Part shown: one piece after another, positions 7,861 to 17,800 of the stretch
Numbering within the stretch: the first letter of the stretch is position 1
Layout: each line of letters begins with the position of its first letter
Assembly: GCF_004804315.1 (NCBI RefSeq)
Contig: NZ_SRXX01000018.1
Span: forward strand, 1-64,000
DNA length: 64,000 nt
Direction of reading: 5' to 3'
Origin: Flagellimonas onchidii
GTDB taxonomy: Bacteria; Bacteroidota; Bacteroidia; Flavobacteriales; Flavobacteriaceae
Translations under genes and position numbers: made by a program
The notes under the pieces: generated by a model
Database searches by the model: none
What the model saw: only the letters and a program-made list of their open reading frames with translations
What the model was told of the DNA's origin: nothing

Positions 7861-9657
7861 ATGAAGAAGATTAGAAATTTTTGCATAATTGCCCATATCG
7901 ATCACGGTAAAAGTACTTTGGCAGACCGCCTGCTCGATTTTACCGGTTCTGTCACCGAACGTGAGAAACAGGACCAGTTGCTCGATAATATGGATCTTGA
8001 GCGTGAGCGTGGTATCACTATTAAAAGCCATGCTATTCAAATGGAATATGAGCATAACGGCGAAACCTACATACTCAATCTAATTGATACTCCAGGGCAC
8101 GTTGACTTCTCCTATGAAGTATCCCGCTCTATTGCGGCCTGCGAAGGCGCACTTTTGGTTGTAGATGCTGCACAAAGTATTCAAGCACAAACCATTTCCA
8201 ATTTATACCTAGCACTGGAAAACGATTTGGAGATTATTCCCGTACTGAACAAGGTGGACCTTCCCAGCGCAAATCCTGAAGAAGTTACTGATGATATTGT
8301 TGACCTTTTAGGCTGTGATGCGGAAGAGGTGATTCCTGCAAGTGCGAAAACCGGGATTGGGATTGAAGATATCCTGACCGCGATTATTGAAAGGGTTCCG
8401 GCTCCCGAAGGAAACACAAACGAACCTCTCCAAGCCTTGGTCTTTGATTCTGTCTACAATCCTTTTAGGGGGGTAGAAACCTATTTTCGGGTTGTAAATG
8501 GGGAAATCAAAAAAGGCCAAAAGATAAAATTTGTCGCTACGGACAAAGACTATTTTGCTGATGAAATCGGAACCTTAAAGCTAACCCAGGTTCCTAAGAA
8601 TACCATCTCAACGGGCGATGTGGGTTACCTCATCACCGGTATCAAAGATGCCCGAGAAGTCAAAGTGGGTGATACCATTACCGATGCCAATACACCCACC
8701 CAAAATGCCATTGAAGGTTTTGAAGACGTAAAACCTATGGTTTTTGCAGGGATATACCCTGTGGACACCGAAGATTTTGAAGAGCTTAGGTCTTCCATGG
8801 AAAAACTTCAGCTGAATGATGCTTCCTTGGTATTTACCCCAGAAAGCAGTGCCGCCTTGGGCTTCGGTTTTCGATGCGGGTTTTTGGGTATGTTGCATAT
8901 GGAAATCATCCAGGAGCGATTGGAGCGGGAGTTTAACATGACCGTAATTACCACCGTTCCCAACGTAAGCTACCATGCCTATACAACCAAGGAAAAAGAA
9001 ACTGCGCTTATCGTAAATAACCCTTCAGATTTGCCAGACCCTTCAACGGTTGACCGTGTAGAGGAACCTTATATTAAAGCCACAATCATTACCAAGTCAG
9101 ATTTTGTCGGAAACGTGATGTCTTTATGTATTGAAAAACGGGGACAAATCACCAATCAGACCTATTTGACCACAGAGCGTGTGGAACTCACTTTCGATAT
9201 GCCCTTGGCCGAAATCGTCTTTGATTTTTACGACCGGTTGAAAACCGTTTCAAAGGGGTACGCTTCTTTCGATTATGCGCCAATAGGCATGCGAACCTCC
9301 AAATTGGTCCGAGTAGATATTCTTTTGAATTCGCAACCTGTCGACGCTTTATCTGCATTGGTCCATTTTGATAATGCTCACACCATTGGTAAAAAGATGT
9401 GTGAAAAGTTAAAAGAGCTTATTCCAAGGCAGCAGTTTGATATTCCTATCCAAGCTGCCATCGGCTCCAAGATTATTTCTAGAGAAACCATAAAAGCCCT
9501 GCGTAAAGATGTTACCGCCAAATGTTATGGAGGTGATATTTCCCGAAAACGAAAGCTGCTCGAAAAGCAGAAAAAAGGGAAAAAACGTATGCGCCAAGTG
9601 GGCAATGTTGAAATTCCTCAGCAAGCTTTTATGGCCGTACTTAAATTGAATGATTAG
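7861..9657 (+). CDS. lepA: Elongation factor 4 (back-translocating GTPase LepA)
   Basis: 598 residues from the ATG at 7861. A TTG six bases upstream is also in frame, but the family begins [19 protein letters not shown]. LepA is a ribosome-bound GTPase linked to elongation fidelity and 30S assembly. Visible motifs: P-loop AHIDHGKST, switch region [22 protein letters not shown] and SAKTG, then EF-Tu-like domain II, EF-G domains III and V (the [18 protein letters not shown] block) and the LepA-specific C-terminal domain with [19 protein letters not shown]. Length and order are normal. It stands alone with its own promoter. Confidence 0.97.
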   Translation: MKKIRNFCIIAHIDHGKSTLADRLLDFTGSVTEREKQDQLLDNMDLERERGITIKSHAIQMEYEHNGETYILNLIDTPGHVDFSYEVSRSIAACEGALLVVDAAQSIQAQTISNLYLALENDLEIIPVLNKVDLPSANPEEVTDDIVDLLGCDAEEVIPASAKTGIGIEDILTAIIERVPAPEGNTNEPLQALVFDSVYNPFRGVETYFRVVNGEIKKGQKIKFVATDKDYFADEIGTLKLTQVPKNTISTGDVGYLITGIKDAREVKVGDTITDANTPTQNAIEGFEDVKPMVFAGIYPVDTEDFEELRSSMEKLQLNDASLVFTPESSAALGFGFRCGFLGMLHMEIIQERLEREFNMTVITTVPNVSYHAYTTKEKETALIVNNPSDLPDPSTVDRVEEPYIKATIITKSDFVGNVMSLCIEKRGQITNQTYLTTERVELTFDMPLAEIVFDFYDRLKTVSKGYASFDYAPIGMRTSKLVRVDILLNSQPVDALSALVHFDNAHTIGKKMCEKLKELIPRQQFDIPIQAAIGSKIISRETIKALRKDVTAKCYGGDISRKRKLLEKQKKGKKRMRQVGNVEIPQQAFMAVLKLND

Positions 9658-9766
9658 TCACCATTTACTTCAACCTATGCTTCGAAAGTTGTAAATCCGG
9701 CATCATCCAATAAACCATGTTGGTGTTACTGCCAATGAAAGTGTTTTTTTCATCATTTTAGTTTTC

Positions 9767-10027
9767 CTAAAATTCCAGCCCCATATCTAATTCGCAATCG
9801 AGTTCAATGTACAGCTTTGGGGTAAGTTCAAGCGCATCTAGTTGATCTTGGGAAACTGTAATTGATTTATCCCTCGCTTCTGCAGTATATGTTCCATCTC
9901 CATTATTGCAGATTTCAAATTTGGCGCCTAGGTCTGATATACAAGATTCACAATTATATCCGTCATCTTTGGAACATCCCACAAAAAGCATGGTTAAAAG
10001 AACCACTGACAATACACTCCTTTCCAT
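9767..10027 (-). CDS. Small hypothetical lipoprotein
   Basis: 86 residues, no family recognised. A short signal peptide ends in a lipobox, LLTMLFVGC, with the lipidated Cys at 18, so the mature protein of about 69 residues should be membrane-anchored. The remainder is acidic and carries three more Cys (residues 26, 29 and 40), the first two as CESC, which could form a disulfide or bind a metal. It has no obvious partner. Moderate confidence that it is a real gene, based on the lipobox and start context. Confidence 0.6.
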   Translation of the reverse strand: MERSVLSVVLLTMLFVGCSKDDGYNCESCISDLGAKFEICNNGDGTYTAEARDKSITVSQDQLDALELTPKLYIELDCELDMGLEF

Positions 10028-10152
10028 TTTAGAATTTTATAGTTAATACAGCGGAATGTAGCATCATCAGAGGGGTTTATTCCTTGCCAATTGATGAATG
10101 CCCTGTATGAATTGACGGATGAAGAGATTTGAAGAAAAGTATAGGCGTCCTA

Positions 10153-11979
10153 TTATTCTATATCGAACGTTTTCCCCAAATAGACCAATTTGTACCCTTC
10201 CCCTTTAGGGGAAAAATCCTTGCTGTTGGGTGGAATAATATCTATGTTTCCATTTGGAGCCTTGGTAAAGACGGGAATAATGTCATTATCCTTTTGGGCA
10301 ATGTTTATAAGGTTGTCGTAATGTGCTTTGTCTTTTAAATCAATTTCTTGGATAGATGGATATTTTCTAACGGCATCCGTCAATTTAATAAAGTCATCAT
10401 TATAGGAAAACAGCCCCTCACCGAGGCCTATGTCCGGGTCGTTCATTTCTTCCGTATTTACCAAACGGAAGGCTCCGTTCTCTCCAAATTGATGCTGAAA
10501 TTTTTCTATTGCAAATTTGTTGATGTCCGAATTCCCCGTCAATGCCATCAAATAACCCATATCGTTCAACTCAATGTTATCGGCTATAGAATCTGAAAAA
10601 ATATTAGCTGTCATAGCCTCTAATCCTAATTTTTGGGCTTTTTCCACGTTGGTTTGATTATTATCGATAAGCACCACGTGCCTTTTGTTCTTTTTGAGAT
10701 AGCTTCCGATAAGCCGCGAAACTTTCGAAGCGCCGATAATCAAAATCCCTTCAGATTTAGTTAAAAACACACCCACCAATTTGGCAAACAATCGTGCAGT
10801 TGTAGCATTCAATAGAACCGTTCCCAGCACGATCATAAATACCAAAGGGGTAATATATTCAGCTCCCGGCTCTCCTTTTGCCAGCAACTTTGACCCAAAA
10901 AGTGAAGCGATTCCTGCCGCAACAATCCCTCGTGGACCTACCCATCCAATAAATAACTTTTCATTCAACTTTAAATCTGATCCTTTTGCACTGAGAAACA
11001 CGCCCAAGGGTCGAATCACAAAAACGACAACAGCAAAAAGAATGGCCGTGTTCCAATTGAAAATCAACTCCATGTCGCTCATATTTATATTGGCCGCCAA
11101 AAGAATAAAGAGAATCGAAATCAGGAGAACGCTCAACGACTCTTTAAAATAGAGCAATTCCTTAAAATTGGGCAGGTTCATATTGCCCAATGCCATACCC
11201 ATGACCACAACCGCCAAAAGTCCCGATTCGTGGGCAAAAAGGTCGGATTCTACGAACACAAAAAGAACAACGGATAACGAAACCACATTTAGCAGATAAT
11301 GCGGAATAAGATTTCTCTTAATGGCAAAAGCTAACGCATGGGCAAATGTGAATCCGAACGTAGTCCCAAATAACAAGATTTTTCCAAACTCAATAAGTGC
11401 TGTTTTGGTAAAGGCCTGCCCCTCCCCAACACTTATAAATTCAAACACCAATACGGCGACCAAGGCACCGATGGGGTCGATAAGGATTCCCTCCCATTTT
11501 AAAACTGCCGATACATCTTTTTTAAGCGGGATGTTTCGGAGTATGGGTGTAATAACCGTTGGACCGGTTACAATAATCAATGCGGAGAACAAAAAAGAAA
11601 TCTGCCAAGTAAGTCCAAAAATATGATGCGCAGCTATACCAGCTCCAAAAAACGTGACAACAGAACCTAGTGTGATCAGCTTGGTAATCACAGGCCCCAC
11701 ATTTTTAATTTCAGCACGTTTTAAGGTCAGTCCTCCCTCGAACAGAATAATGCTAATGGCCAGTGAAACAAAATAATACAACCCATCACCAGGGAAAAGA
11801 CCTTTTGTACCATTCCATACCGGTTCAATTAACTTAGACCCATCCTCAGTGTACAATGTGGCTATGGGCCCCACCAACAAACCAATCAAAATCAACGGTA
11901 AAATAGCCGGTAATTTGAAGCGCCATGCCGTCCATTGGGCAACAATTCCTAATATTATGATTCCTGCAAGCTCTAGCAT
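10153..11979 (-). CDS. Cation:proton antiporter (CPA family) with C-terminal TrkA-N domain
   Basis: 608 residues from the ATG at 11979. The open frame extends 27 codons upstream, but the hydrophobic first helix starts at MLELAGIIILG, so the upstream part is probably untranslated. About 12 membrane helices occupy residues 1-390, with the antiporter blocks LILIGLLVGP, FEGGLTLKRAEIK, TGPTVITPILR and GPRGIVAAGIASLFG typical of NhaP/KefB-like exchangers. Residues of about 400-520 form a Rossmann-like TrkA-N domain (GILIIGASKVSRLIGSYL, VVLIDNN) that would sense NAD(H). The final 90 residues are an additional cytosolic region. It exchanges Na+ or K+ for H+ across the inner membrane; ion preference cannot be told. 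Divergent from the USP gene. Confidence 0.85.
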   Translation of the reverse strand: MLELAGIIILGIVAQWTAWRFKLPAILPLILIGLLVGPIATLYTEDGSKLIEPVWNGTKGLFPGDGLYYFVSLAISIILFEGGLTLKRAEIKNVGPVITKLITLGSVVTFFGAGIAAHHIFGLTWQISFLFSALIIVTGPTVITPILRNIPLKKDVSAVLKWEGILIDPIGALVAVLVFEFISVGEGQAFTKTALIEFGKILLFGTTFGFTFAHALAFAIKRNLIPHYLLNVVSLSVVLFVFVESDLFAHESGLLAVVVMGMALGNMNLPNFKELLYFKESLSVLLISILFILLAANINMSDMELIFNWNTAILFAVVVFVIRPLGVFLSAKGSDLKLNEKLFIGWVGPRGIVAAGIASLFGSKLLAKGEPGAEYITPLVFMIVLGTVLLNATTARLFAKLVGVFLTKSEGILIIGASKVSRLIGSYLKKNKRHVVLIDNNQTNVEKAQKLGLEAMTANIFSDSIADNIELNDMGYLMALTGNSDINKFAIEKFQHQFGENGAFRLVNTEEMNDPDIGLGEGLFSYNDDFIKLTDAVRKYPSIQEIDLKDKAHYDNLINIAQKDNDIIPVFTKAPNGNIDIIPPNSKDFSPKGEGYKLVYLGKTFDIE

Positions 11980-12098
11980 TGTTCCACTTTTGTTGAAATT
12001 TACAGTTTTTCGTTCAAAAATGTAAACAATCCTACAAAGCAGTTTTATCTCTTTTGACATTAAGTGTTATATTGGCCCCCGATCCGTAAAAAAAATCC

Positions 12099-12953
12099 TT
12101 GAACCAGCCCTTTAAAACCGTCTTATTTGGATTTGCGTTTTCTCCTTCGCTAAAAATCAATATCATGGAGACCTCAAGGATTGCGCATTTTTTCAATGCG
12201 AAGCTTCTTTTGTTGCATGTAGGAGAAAAAACAACAGAAAAAGAGCAGCAAATACATCAGATTATCTCGCAAATAGACTATAAAGACCTAGACATTTCCA
12301 TTGAATGGAAGCCAGGAAAGCCTGATAAGGTTTTATTGGAAACCTGTGAAAGATTGAATGTAGACTTGTTGATTCTTGGCGCGCTCCAGCATGAAAATCT
12401 ATATCAATTTTATGTGGGCTCCATTGCCCGAAAATTGACACGAAAAGTTTGTTGTTCCGTATTGTTGCTCATAAAACCTTCTGAGAAACGAGTGCCCTGC
12501 GAACATGTTGTTGTAAATGGATTGGAAGATGACGATACCCCATTTGCCATTTCCAATGCCTGTTATGTTTCCCATTCTCTTGGAGCAAAACAGTTGACCA
12601 TTGTTGAAGAAATAAGACAAAAAGAAATTGCTGTAAGTGTTGAAGATGATAAATCCCTTAAAAAAGCGACGATTTTAAAGGAACGCTTACGACATCGTGA
12701 AGATTCACGAGTTCGAAAAATCTTGAAATCCATTCCTGTTGAGTTTCTAGAAAACCTTAAGATAAAAACACAAAGTATTTTTGGAAAAAGAGGCTATTCT
12801 ATTGGTCATTATGCCGAAGTGGTACGTGCTGACCTTTTGGTAATGAACGCCCCAAAAAAAACAGGATTATTAGATCGTATTTTTCCCCATGATATTGAAT
12901 ATATTTTATCCGATTTACCAACCGACCTACTGATTGTTAGAAAAAGAAATTGA
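12099..12953 (+). CDS. Tandem universal stress protein (UspA-like)
   Basis: 284 residues with two UspA-like halves. Residues 1-125 start KTVLFGFAFSPS and contain DLLILGALQHENLYQFYVGSIARKL, close to the G-2x-G-9x-GS ATP-binding pattern but with the first Gly context altered. Residues of about 135-284 are a diverged second half ending in PTDLLIVRKRN. The start codon is TTG at 12099; the first in-frame ATG (codon 23) would remove the first beta-strand, so TTG is preferred. Its stop overlaps the TTG start of the SulP gene (TTGA), implying translational coupling. The pair may link anion or bicarbonate uptake to an energy or stress signal; this is inference. Confidence 0.8.
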   Translation: MNQPFKTVLFGFAFSPSLKINIMETSRIAHFFNAKLLLLHVGEKTTEKEQQIHQIISQIDYKDLDISIEWKPGKPDKVLLETCERLNVDLLILGALQHENLYQFYVGSIARKLTRKVCCSVLLLIKPSEKRVPCEHVVVNGLEDDDTPFAISNACYVSHSLGAKQLTIVEEIRQKEIAVSVEDDKSLKKATILKERLRHREDSRVRKILKSIPVEFLENLKIKTQSIFGKRGYSIGHYAEVVRADLLVMNAPKKTGLLDRIFPHDIEYILSDLPTDLLIVRKRN

Positions 12954-15187
12954 CCGCTAAGACCGACCATACAAAGCTGTTTATGAAAAACCTGCCCAAA
13001 AACCTTTTTTCGGGCTTTGTGGTTTCGCTTATTGCACTGCCTTTGGGTCTTGGATTGGCCATAGCCAGTGATGCTCCTCCAATATCGGGTATCATCGCAG
13101 CCATTGTAGGCGGTTCAGTTGTTGCATTATTAGGTGGTTCAAATGTTACCATTACGGGCCCTGGAAATGGATTGGTCATTGTGCTTTTGAGTGCTATAAC
13201 CACATTAGGTGCCGGTGATTTGTACCAGGGGTATCTTTACACGCTTGCGGCCATAGTTGTTTCTGGTGTTTTAATGCTGCTTTTGGGCTTTTTGAAAATG
13301 GGTCGTTTGGCCGATTTCTTTCCCGCTTCGGCAATCGAAGGAATGCTTGCTGCTATTGGTTGGGGCATTTTTGCCAAACAGTTTCATATTATGATAGGCC
13401 ATAACAACGAACATGGAAGCATCGTAAAGTTGTTGGCGCAAATCCCTAATGGTTTAATTGATCTATTCCAAAATGGATCCATTGAAGAACTTATTGCGGC
13501 GGGAGTAGGCATCGTGAGCTTGGGAATTATGGTGTTCTATGGCAAAATTAGAAATCAATATTTTCAACTTATTCCTGCACCCATGTGGATTTTAATCCTG
13601 TCCATTGGCTTCACTTATTCCTTTGGATGGCTAAATATTCCTTTTCCCCTTGATGCTAATTATTTGATTTCGATTCCAGAGAATGTATTGTCCAATTTAG
13701 CCTTTCCCGATTTCTCGAAATCGCTTCAAAAAGATTTTATCCTCAGTGTATTCGCCATTACGCTCATAGCAAGTATTGAATCCCTATTGAGTATTAAAGC
13801 AGTTGATAAGCTTGATCCTGAAAGTAGGCGTTCCAATGTGAACAAAGATTTGAAGGCTCTTGGACTGGCAACTTCCTTGAGCGGACTCGTGGGGGGGTTG
13901 AATGTGGTCACGGTGATAGCACGAAGCTCTGTAAATGTAAACAATGGCGCCACTAACAGGTCCGCAAACTTCTTCCACGCAACTTTTTTGGTCATTTTTA
14001 TCCTTTTGTTCCAACAACAGATCAAGCAAATACCGTTGGCTGCATTGGCTGCAATTTTGGTGTATACCGGCTACAAGTTGGCGACCCCTAAGACTTTCAG
14101 TAAAGTGGCTAAAATTGGAAAAGAGCAGATTGTCATCTTTTTGGCCACCTTGCTTACGACACTATTTACCAACCTGATAACGGGCATTGGTGTGGGTATT
14201 CTCACAACCTTGGTCATTCATATGTTCCTGAATAAGAGTATTTTTCTTTTTCTTGGAAATGTTTTTAAACCGAATGTACTCTTGTTTCAAGAACATGAGG
14301 AAAAAACTTATTATGTAAGTGTAAAATACTTCTGCAGCTTTTTAAATTTTTCAAGGCTCAAAAACAAATTGGATGTTATCCCCGAAGACCAAAATGTGAT
14401 TGTTGATTTTTCCATGTGCGGATTTGTAGATCATACTGTGATGGAAGGATTAGAGGCTTATATGCATGTTTTCTTAAAAAAGGGAGGAAGCATTGAAATT
14501 GTCGGTCTAGATAAACATGACGCAGATTCCAAACACCCTTTTGCCATTAGAAAAATACTTCCATTAGGTTCGCTAAAACCTATCGAAAAATACTTTACGC
14601 GAAGACAGGTACATTTGGAAGAAACATCCAACGAATTGGGTTGGACGTATGAGCCCAAAAAAAATACACAGGCCTCATTTTTATCGGACTTCATCTTTTT
14701 CCGAACTAGGGAGGTAAGTTATTTGTACAATCAACTTTTCACTGGTGAAAAAGGCTGTGCTGTTTTTGATCTTGAGTTCACCGAAGGTGCCTTTGTTGCC
14801 AAAGAAGTCGTAAAAACGACTGTTTTCTATATTGATCTACCGCAAGAGATTCCGGTTTTCTCGTTGGATAAGGAAGGACTATTGGAACGATTGTACAAAC
14901 TAGCTGGGTTTAAAGATATTATGATTGACAATCATTCGGATTTCAACCGCAGGTTCTTTTTAAGTGGTGAGAAGACGGCTGAAATCCAAGACCTTTTCCA
15001 TGATGAACTTATTTTATTCCTGGAGAGCAATCCATATTACCATATTGAATCAAATGGGCATTCCTTGCTCATTCTCAAAAAAGAGCGCTTATTGAGCGTT
15101 CAAGAAATTAAGGCCATGATTTACTTTGGTCAACAGTTGCAAAAACTGCTCAAGCCTTCTTACACAGCCCAATATTTGTTAAAATAG
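12950..15187 (+). CDS. SulP-family inorganic anion transporter with STAS-like C-terminus
   Basis: 745 residues. The N-terminal half (about 15-440) has the SulP signature NLFSGFVVSLIALPLGLGLA, SGIIAAIVGG, TGPGNGLVIVLL and later SLLSIKAVDKLDPE, with around 12-14 membrane helices. Residues of about 465-570 resemble a STAS domain (VIVDFSMCGFVDHTVMEGLE). A further 170 residues follow with no domain I can name. Such proteins move sulfate or bicarbonate by proton or sodium symport; substrate is not decidable here. The start is TTG at 12950, overlapping the USP stop by four bases. An ATG at 12983 is the alternative and keeps all helices. Confidence 0.87.
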   Translation: MTAKTDHTKLFMKNLPKNLFSGFVVSLIALPLGLGLAIASDAPPISGIIAAIVGGSVVALLGGSNVTITGPGNGLVIVLLSAITTLGAGDLYQGYLYTLAAIVVSGVLMLLLGFLKMGRLADFFPASAIEGMLAAIGWGIFAKQFHIMIGHNNEHGSIVKLLAQIPNGLIDLFQNGSIEELIAAGVGIVSLGIMVFYGKIRNQYFQLIPAPMWILILSIGFTYSFGWLNIPFPLDANYLISIPENVLSNLAFPDFSKSLQKDFILSVFAITLIASIESLLSIKAVDKLDPESRRSNVNKDLKALGLATSLSGLVGGLNVVTVIARSSVNVNNGATNRSANFFHATFLVIFILLFQQQIKQIPLAALAAILVYTGYKLATPKTFSKVAKIGKEQIVIFLATLLTTLFTNLITGIGVGILTTLVIHMFLNKSIFLFLGNVFKPNVLLFQEHEEKTYYVSVKYFCSFLNFSRLKNKLDVIPEDQNVIVDFSMCGFVDHTVMEGLEAYMHVFLKKGGSIEIVGLDKHDADSKHPFAIRKILPLGSLKPIEKYFTRRQVHLEETSNELGWTYEPKKNTQASFLSDFIFFRTREVSYLYNQLFTGEKGCAVFDLEFTEGAFVAKEVVKTTVFYIDLPQEIPVFSLDKEGLLERLYKLAGFKDIMIDNHSDFNRRFFLSGEKTAEIQDLFHDELILFLESNPYYHIESNGHSLLILKKERLLSVQEIKAMIYFGQQLQKLLKPSYTAQYLLK

Positions 15188-15258
15188 GGCCAATAAACCC
15201 ATGTTTTTTAACAATTTGCGTGCGGGTTTTCTTATTTTGCACGGCATTTGTTTTCTGA

Positions 15259-16125
15259 ATGACGATTTATCCCATTGAAACTGGTAATTTTAAGTTGGAC
15301 GGAGGTGCCATGTTCGGCGTGGTTCCAAAATCTATTTGGCAAAGGACCAACCCTGCCGATGCCAACAATATGATTGACCTTGCGGCCAGATGCCTCCTGA
15401 TAGAAGATGGCAATAGACTTATCTTGATTGATAATGGGATGGGAGACAAACAATCTGAAAAGTTTTTTGGCCATTATTATCGTTGGGGTGACCATTCGCT
15501 GGATAAATCCTTAAAAAAATTGGGTTTTCGTAGGGACGATATCACCGATGTGTTTTTGACCCACTTGCATTTTGATCATTGTGGTGGAAGCATTCAATGG
15601 AACAAGGATAAAACAGGATACGAACCCGCTTTTAAAAATGCGCATTTTTGGTCCAATCAAAATCACTGGGACTGGGCAACAAATCCAAATGCCCGCGAGA
15701 AGGCCTCTTTTTTGAGGGAAAATCTTCTTCCGATGCAAGAAAGCGGCCAACTTCACTTTGTGAAGAAAAATGACCATTCGTTTCTCGAAAATTCAGAACT
15801 GGGATTTGGTATCCTTTTTGTTGATGGACATACCGAAAAACAGATGCTGCCACATATAAGCTATCAAGGGAGAACTATAGTCTTTGTTGCGGATTTACTT
15901 CCAACAGTAGGACATATTCCCCTTCCATATATAATGGGGTATGATACTAGGCCTTTACTGACTCTGGAAGAAAAAGCCCGGTTTTTGAACAACGCAGCTG
16001 AAAATAACTGGCTTTTGTTCTTTGAGCACGATGCACATAATCATTTGTGTTCCTTAAAACAAACCGAAAAAGGTGTACGGTTGAACGAGACCTTCTCCTT
16101 TAATGAAATATTTAAAACACAATAA
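15259..16125 (+). CDS. Metallo-beta-lactamase-fold hydrolase
   Basis: 288 residues, one MBL domain. The zinc-binding motif is THLHFDHCGGS at about residues 100-110, with a later Asp in FVADLLPTVGHIP and His in FFEHDAHNH completing the dinuclear site. The N-terminal strands (LIDNGMGDK) are typical of quorum-quenching-lactonase-like or general MBL hydrolases. No signal peptide, so it is cytosolic. Substrate unknown. A TTATTTTG box at 15232-15239 lies 19 bases before the ATG and could serve as its -7 element. Confidence 0.87.
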   Translation: MTIYPIETGNFKLDGGAMFGVVPKSIWQRTNPADANNMIDLAARCLLIEDGNRLILIDNGMGDKQSEKFFGHYYRWGDHSLDKSLKKLGFRRDDITDVFLTHLHFDHCGGSIQWNKDKTGYEPAFKNAHFWSNQNHWDWATNPNAREKASFLRENLLPMQESGQLHFVKKNDHSFLENSELGFGILFVDGHTEKQMLPHISYQGRTIVFVADLLPTVGHIPLPYIMGYDTRPLLTLEEKARFLNNAAENNWLLFFEHDAHNHLCSLKQTEKGVRLNETFSFNEIFKTQ

Positions 16126-16152
16126 AGTTTTACATTTTATAAAATATCAAAT

Positions 16153-17799
16153 ATGAATATCAAATACCTTAAGTTTCCGTTTGCCCTGTTTTCTATTTCT
16201 ATTCTAATGGGTTGCGGTGCCACTACTTTGGTCTCCACTCCAGTGGAAAACATAGATGCCGTTCCACTTAAAATCTCAGAGCTTTCAGAATCCCAGAAAA
16301 AAACATGGGGGCATGCCGACCTTGTTTCCGATACGATACCTGGAATGAGCGTTGATAAGGCTTATAGGGAAATCATTAAAAACAGGCATGGAAAGACTGT
16401 TATTGTTGCTGTGGTGGATTCGGGAATGGACTTGGAACATGAGGATTTGGACGATGTGCTATGGACCAATAAAGGCGAACGACCAAACAACGGTAAAGAC
16501 GACGATGGCAATGGCTATATTGATGATATTCATGGGTACAATTTTTTAGGTGAGGCGTACAACGAGCAATTGGAATATGTTCGTATGCTTCGTTTAAATG
16601 TGGGTGACGCTTCGGCCAGAGCCAAAGCCAGATTGAAACTTGATGAAGAATATCCCAAAGCCCTTCAAAACAAACAGCAATACGAGCAAATCTACCAAGT
16701 AGTCAAAAATGCGGATGAGGCTGTTAAAAAAGAACTAGGCAAAAACTCCTACACCAAAAAGGAACTTATGGGCATTGAGGCCAAAACCGAGCAAATGAAG
16801 CAAAACATAGCCGTCCTCAATCAAATGTTCTCGTATGGAGAAAGCATTCAAAGTGTTATGGAAGAGCTTTCTGATGGAATTAATTATTTCACCGAGCAGG
16901 TCAACTATAATCTCAACAAAGATTTTGATGGAAGAAAACCTGTTGGTGACAATCCATATGACGTAAAAGATATGTCCTACGGCAACGGAAATCCAAAAAA
17001 CAGGGTAGATACTGAAAGTCATGGTACCCACGTTGCCGGAATAATCGCCGCAGAACGAAATAATGGAAAAGGTGTCAACGGGGTGGCCAAAAATGTAAAA
17101 TTGATGAGCGTTAGAGCCGTTCCCAATGGCGATGAATATGATAAAGATATCGCCAATGCCATCCGCTATGCTGTGGACAACGGTGCAAAAATTATCAATT
17201 GTAGCTTCGGAAAGTCATTTTCACCCAATGCCCAATGGGTATACGATGCTATAAAATATGCGGCTTCCAAAGATGTTTTAATTGTGCACGCGGCTGGAAA
17301 TGATGGAAATAACTTGGACAACCCTGAAAACCCAAACTTCCCAAATGATCATAATTTCGGTAATTCAGAATTTACCAATAATGTTATAACCGTTGGTGCT
17401 TTGACAAGTAATTATGGGTCAAAAATGGTTGCCAATTTCTCCAACTATGGAAAACAAAATGTTGATGTTTTTGCTCCTGGAGATGCCATTTATTCCACCT
17501 TGCCCAACAACACATACGACTTTCAAGGAGGTACTTCAATGGCCGCTCCTGCCGTATCGGGAGTTGCTGCATTGATTCGGTCATATTACCCACAGCTTTC
17601 GGCATCTCAGGTAAAACAAATTATTATCGAATCTGGCTTGCGATCAAAAGCATCGGTAATCGTTTCGGGTGACCCAGAAAAGGCAACAACTTTTGATAAT
17701 ATTTCAAAATCAGGAACCATGGTCAATGCCTATAACGCCTTGCTTTTGGCTGACAACATTTCCAAAGGAAAAACGACCTTGTCCAAAAACACAAAATAA
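16153..17799 (+). CDS. S8 (subtilisin-like) serine peptidase, lipoprotein
   Basis: 548 residues. The signal peptide ends in a lipobox (ISILMGC, Cys21), so the enzyme is probably lipid-anchored in the periplasm or on the outer membrane. The catalytic triad is clear: Asp89 in VAVVDSGMDLEHEDL, His290 in ESHGTHVAGI and Ser462 in GGTSMAAPAVSG; the oxyanion Asn is in HAAGNDGNN. Between the Asp and His blocks there is an insertion of about 150 residues, largely charged and helical (about 135-280), absent from minimal subtilisins. The M1 peptidase gene begins one base after its stop, so the two are probably co-transcribed. Confidence 0.92.
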   Translation: MNIKYLKFPFALFSISILMGCGATTLVSTPVENIDAVPLKISELSESQKKTWGHADLVSDTIPGMSVDKAYREIIKNRHGKTVIVAVVDSGMDLEHEDLDDVLWTNKGERPNNGKDDDGNGYIDDIHGYNFLGEAYNEQLEYVRMLRLNVGDASARAKARLKLDEEYPKALQNKQQYEQIYQVVKNADEAVKKELGKNSYTKKELMGIEAKTEQMKQNIAVLNQMFSYGESIQSVMEELSDGINYFTEQVNYNLNKDFDGRKPVGDNPYDVKDMSYGNGNPKNRVDTESHGTHVAGIIAAERNNGKGVNGVAKNVKLMSVRAVPNGDEYDKDIANAIRYAVDNGAKIINCSFGKSFSPNAQWVYDAIKYAASKDVLIVHAAGNDGNNLDNPENPNFPNDHNFGNSEFTNNVITVGALTSNYGSKMVANFSNYGKQNVDVFAPGDAIYSTLPNNTYDFQGGTSMAAPAVSGVAALIRSYYPQLSASQVKQIIIESGLRSKASVIVSGDPEKATTFDNISKSGTMVNAYNALLLADNISKGKTTLSKNTK

Positions 17800-17800
17800 A

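Noticed and set aside
9665..9755. Minus-strand peptide NTNMVYWMMPDLQLSKHRLK downstream of lepA
   Set aside because: Only about 30 codons, bounded by a stop and lacking a clear start or homologue I know. Probably chance.
10082..10130. Short plus-strand frame MNALYELTDEEI
   Set aside because: Twelve residues, no start context and no overlap with known signals; too short to support.
17669..17800. N-terminal extension of the M1 peptidase inside the S8 gene
   Set aside because: The frame is open but the signal peptide begins at 17801 right after the S8 stop; the upstream part is shadow coding.
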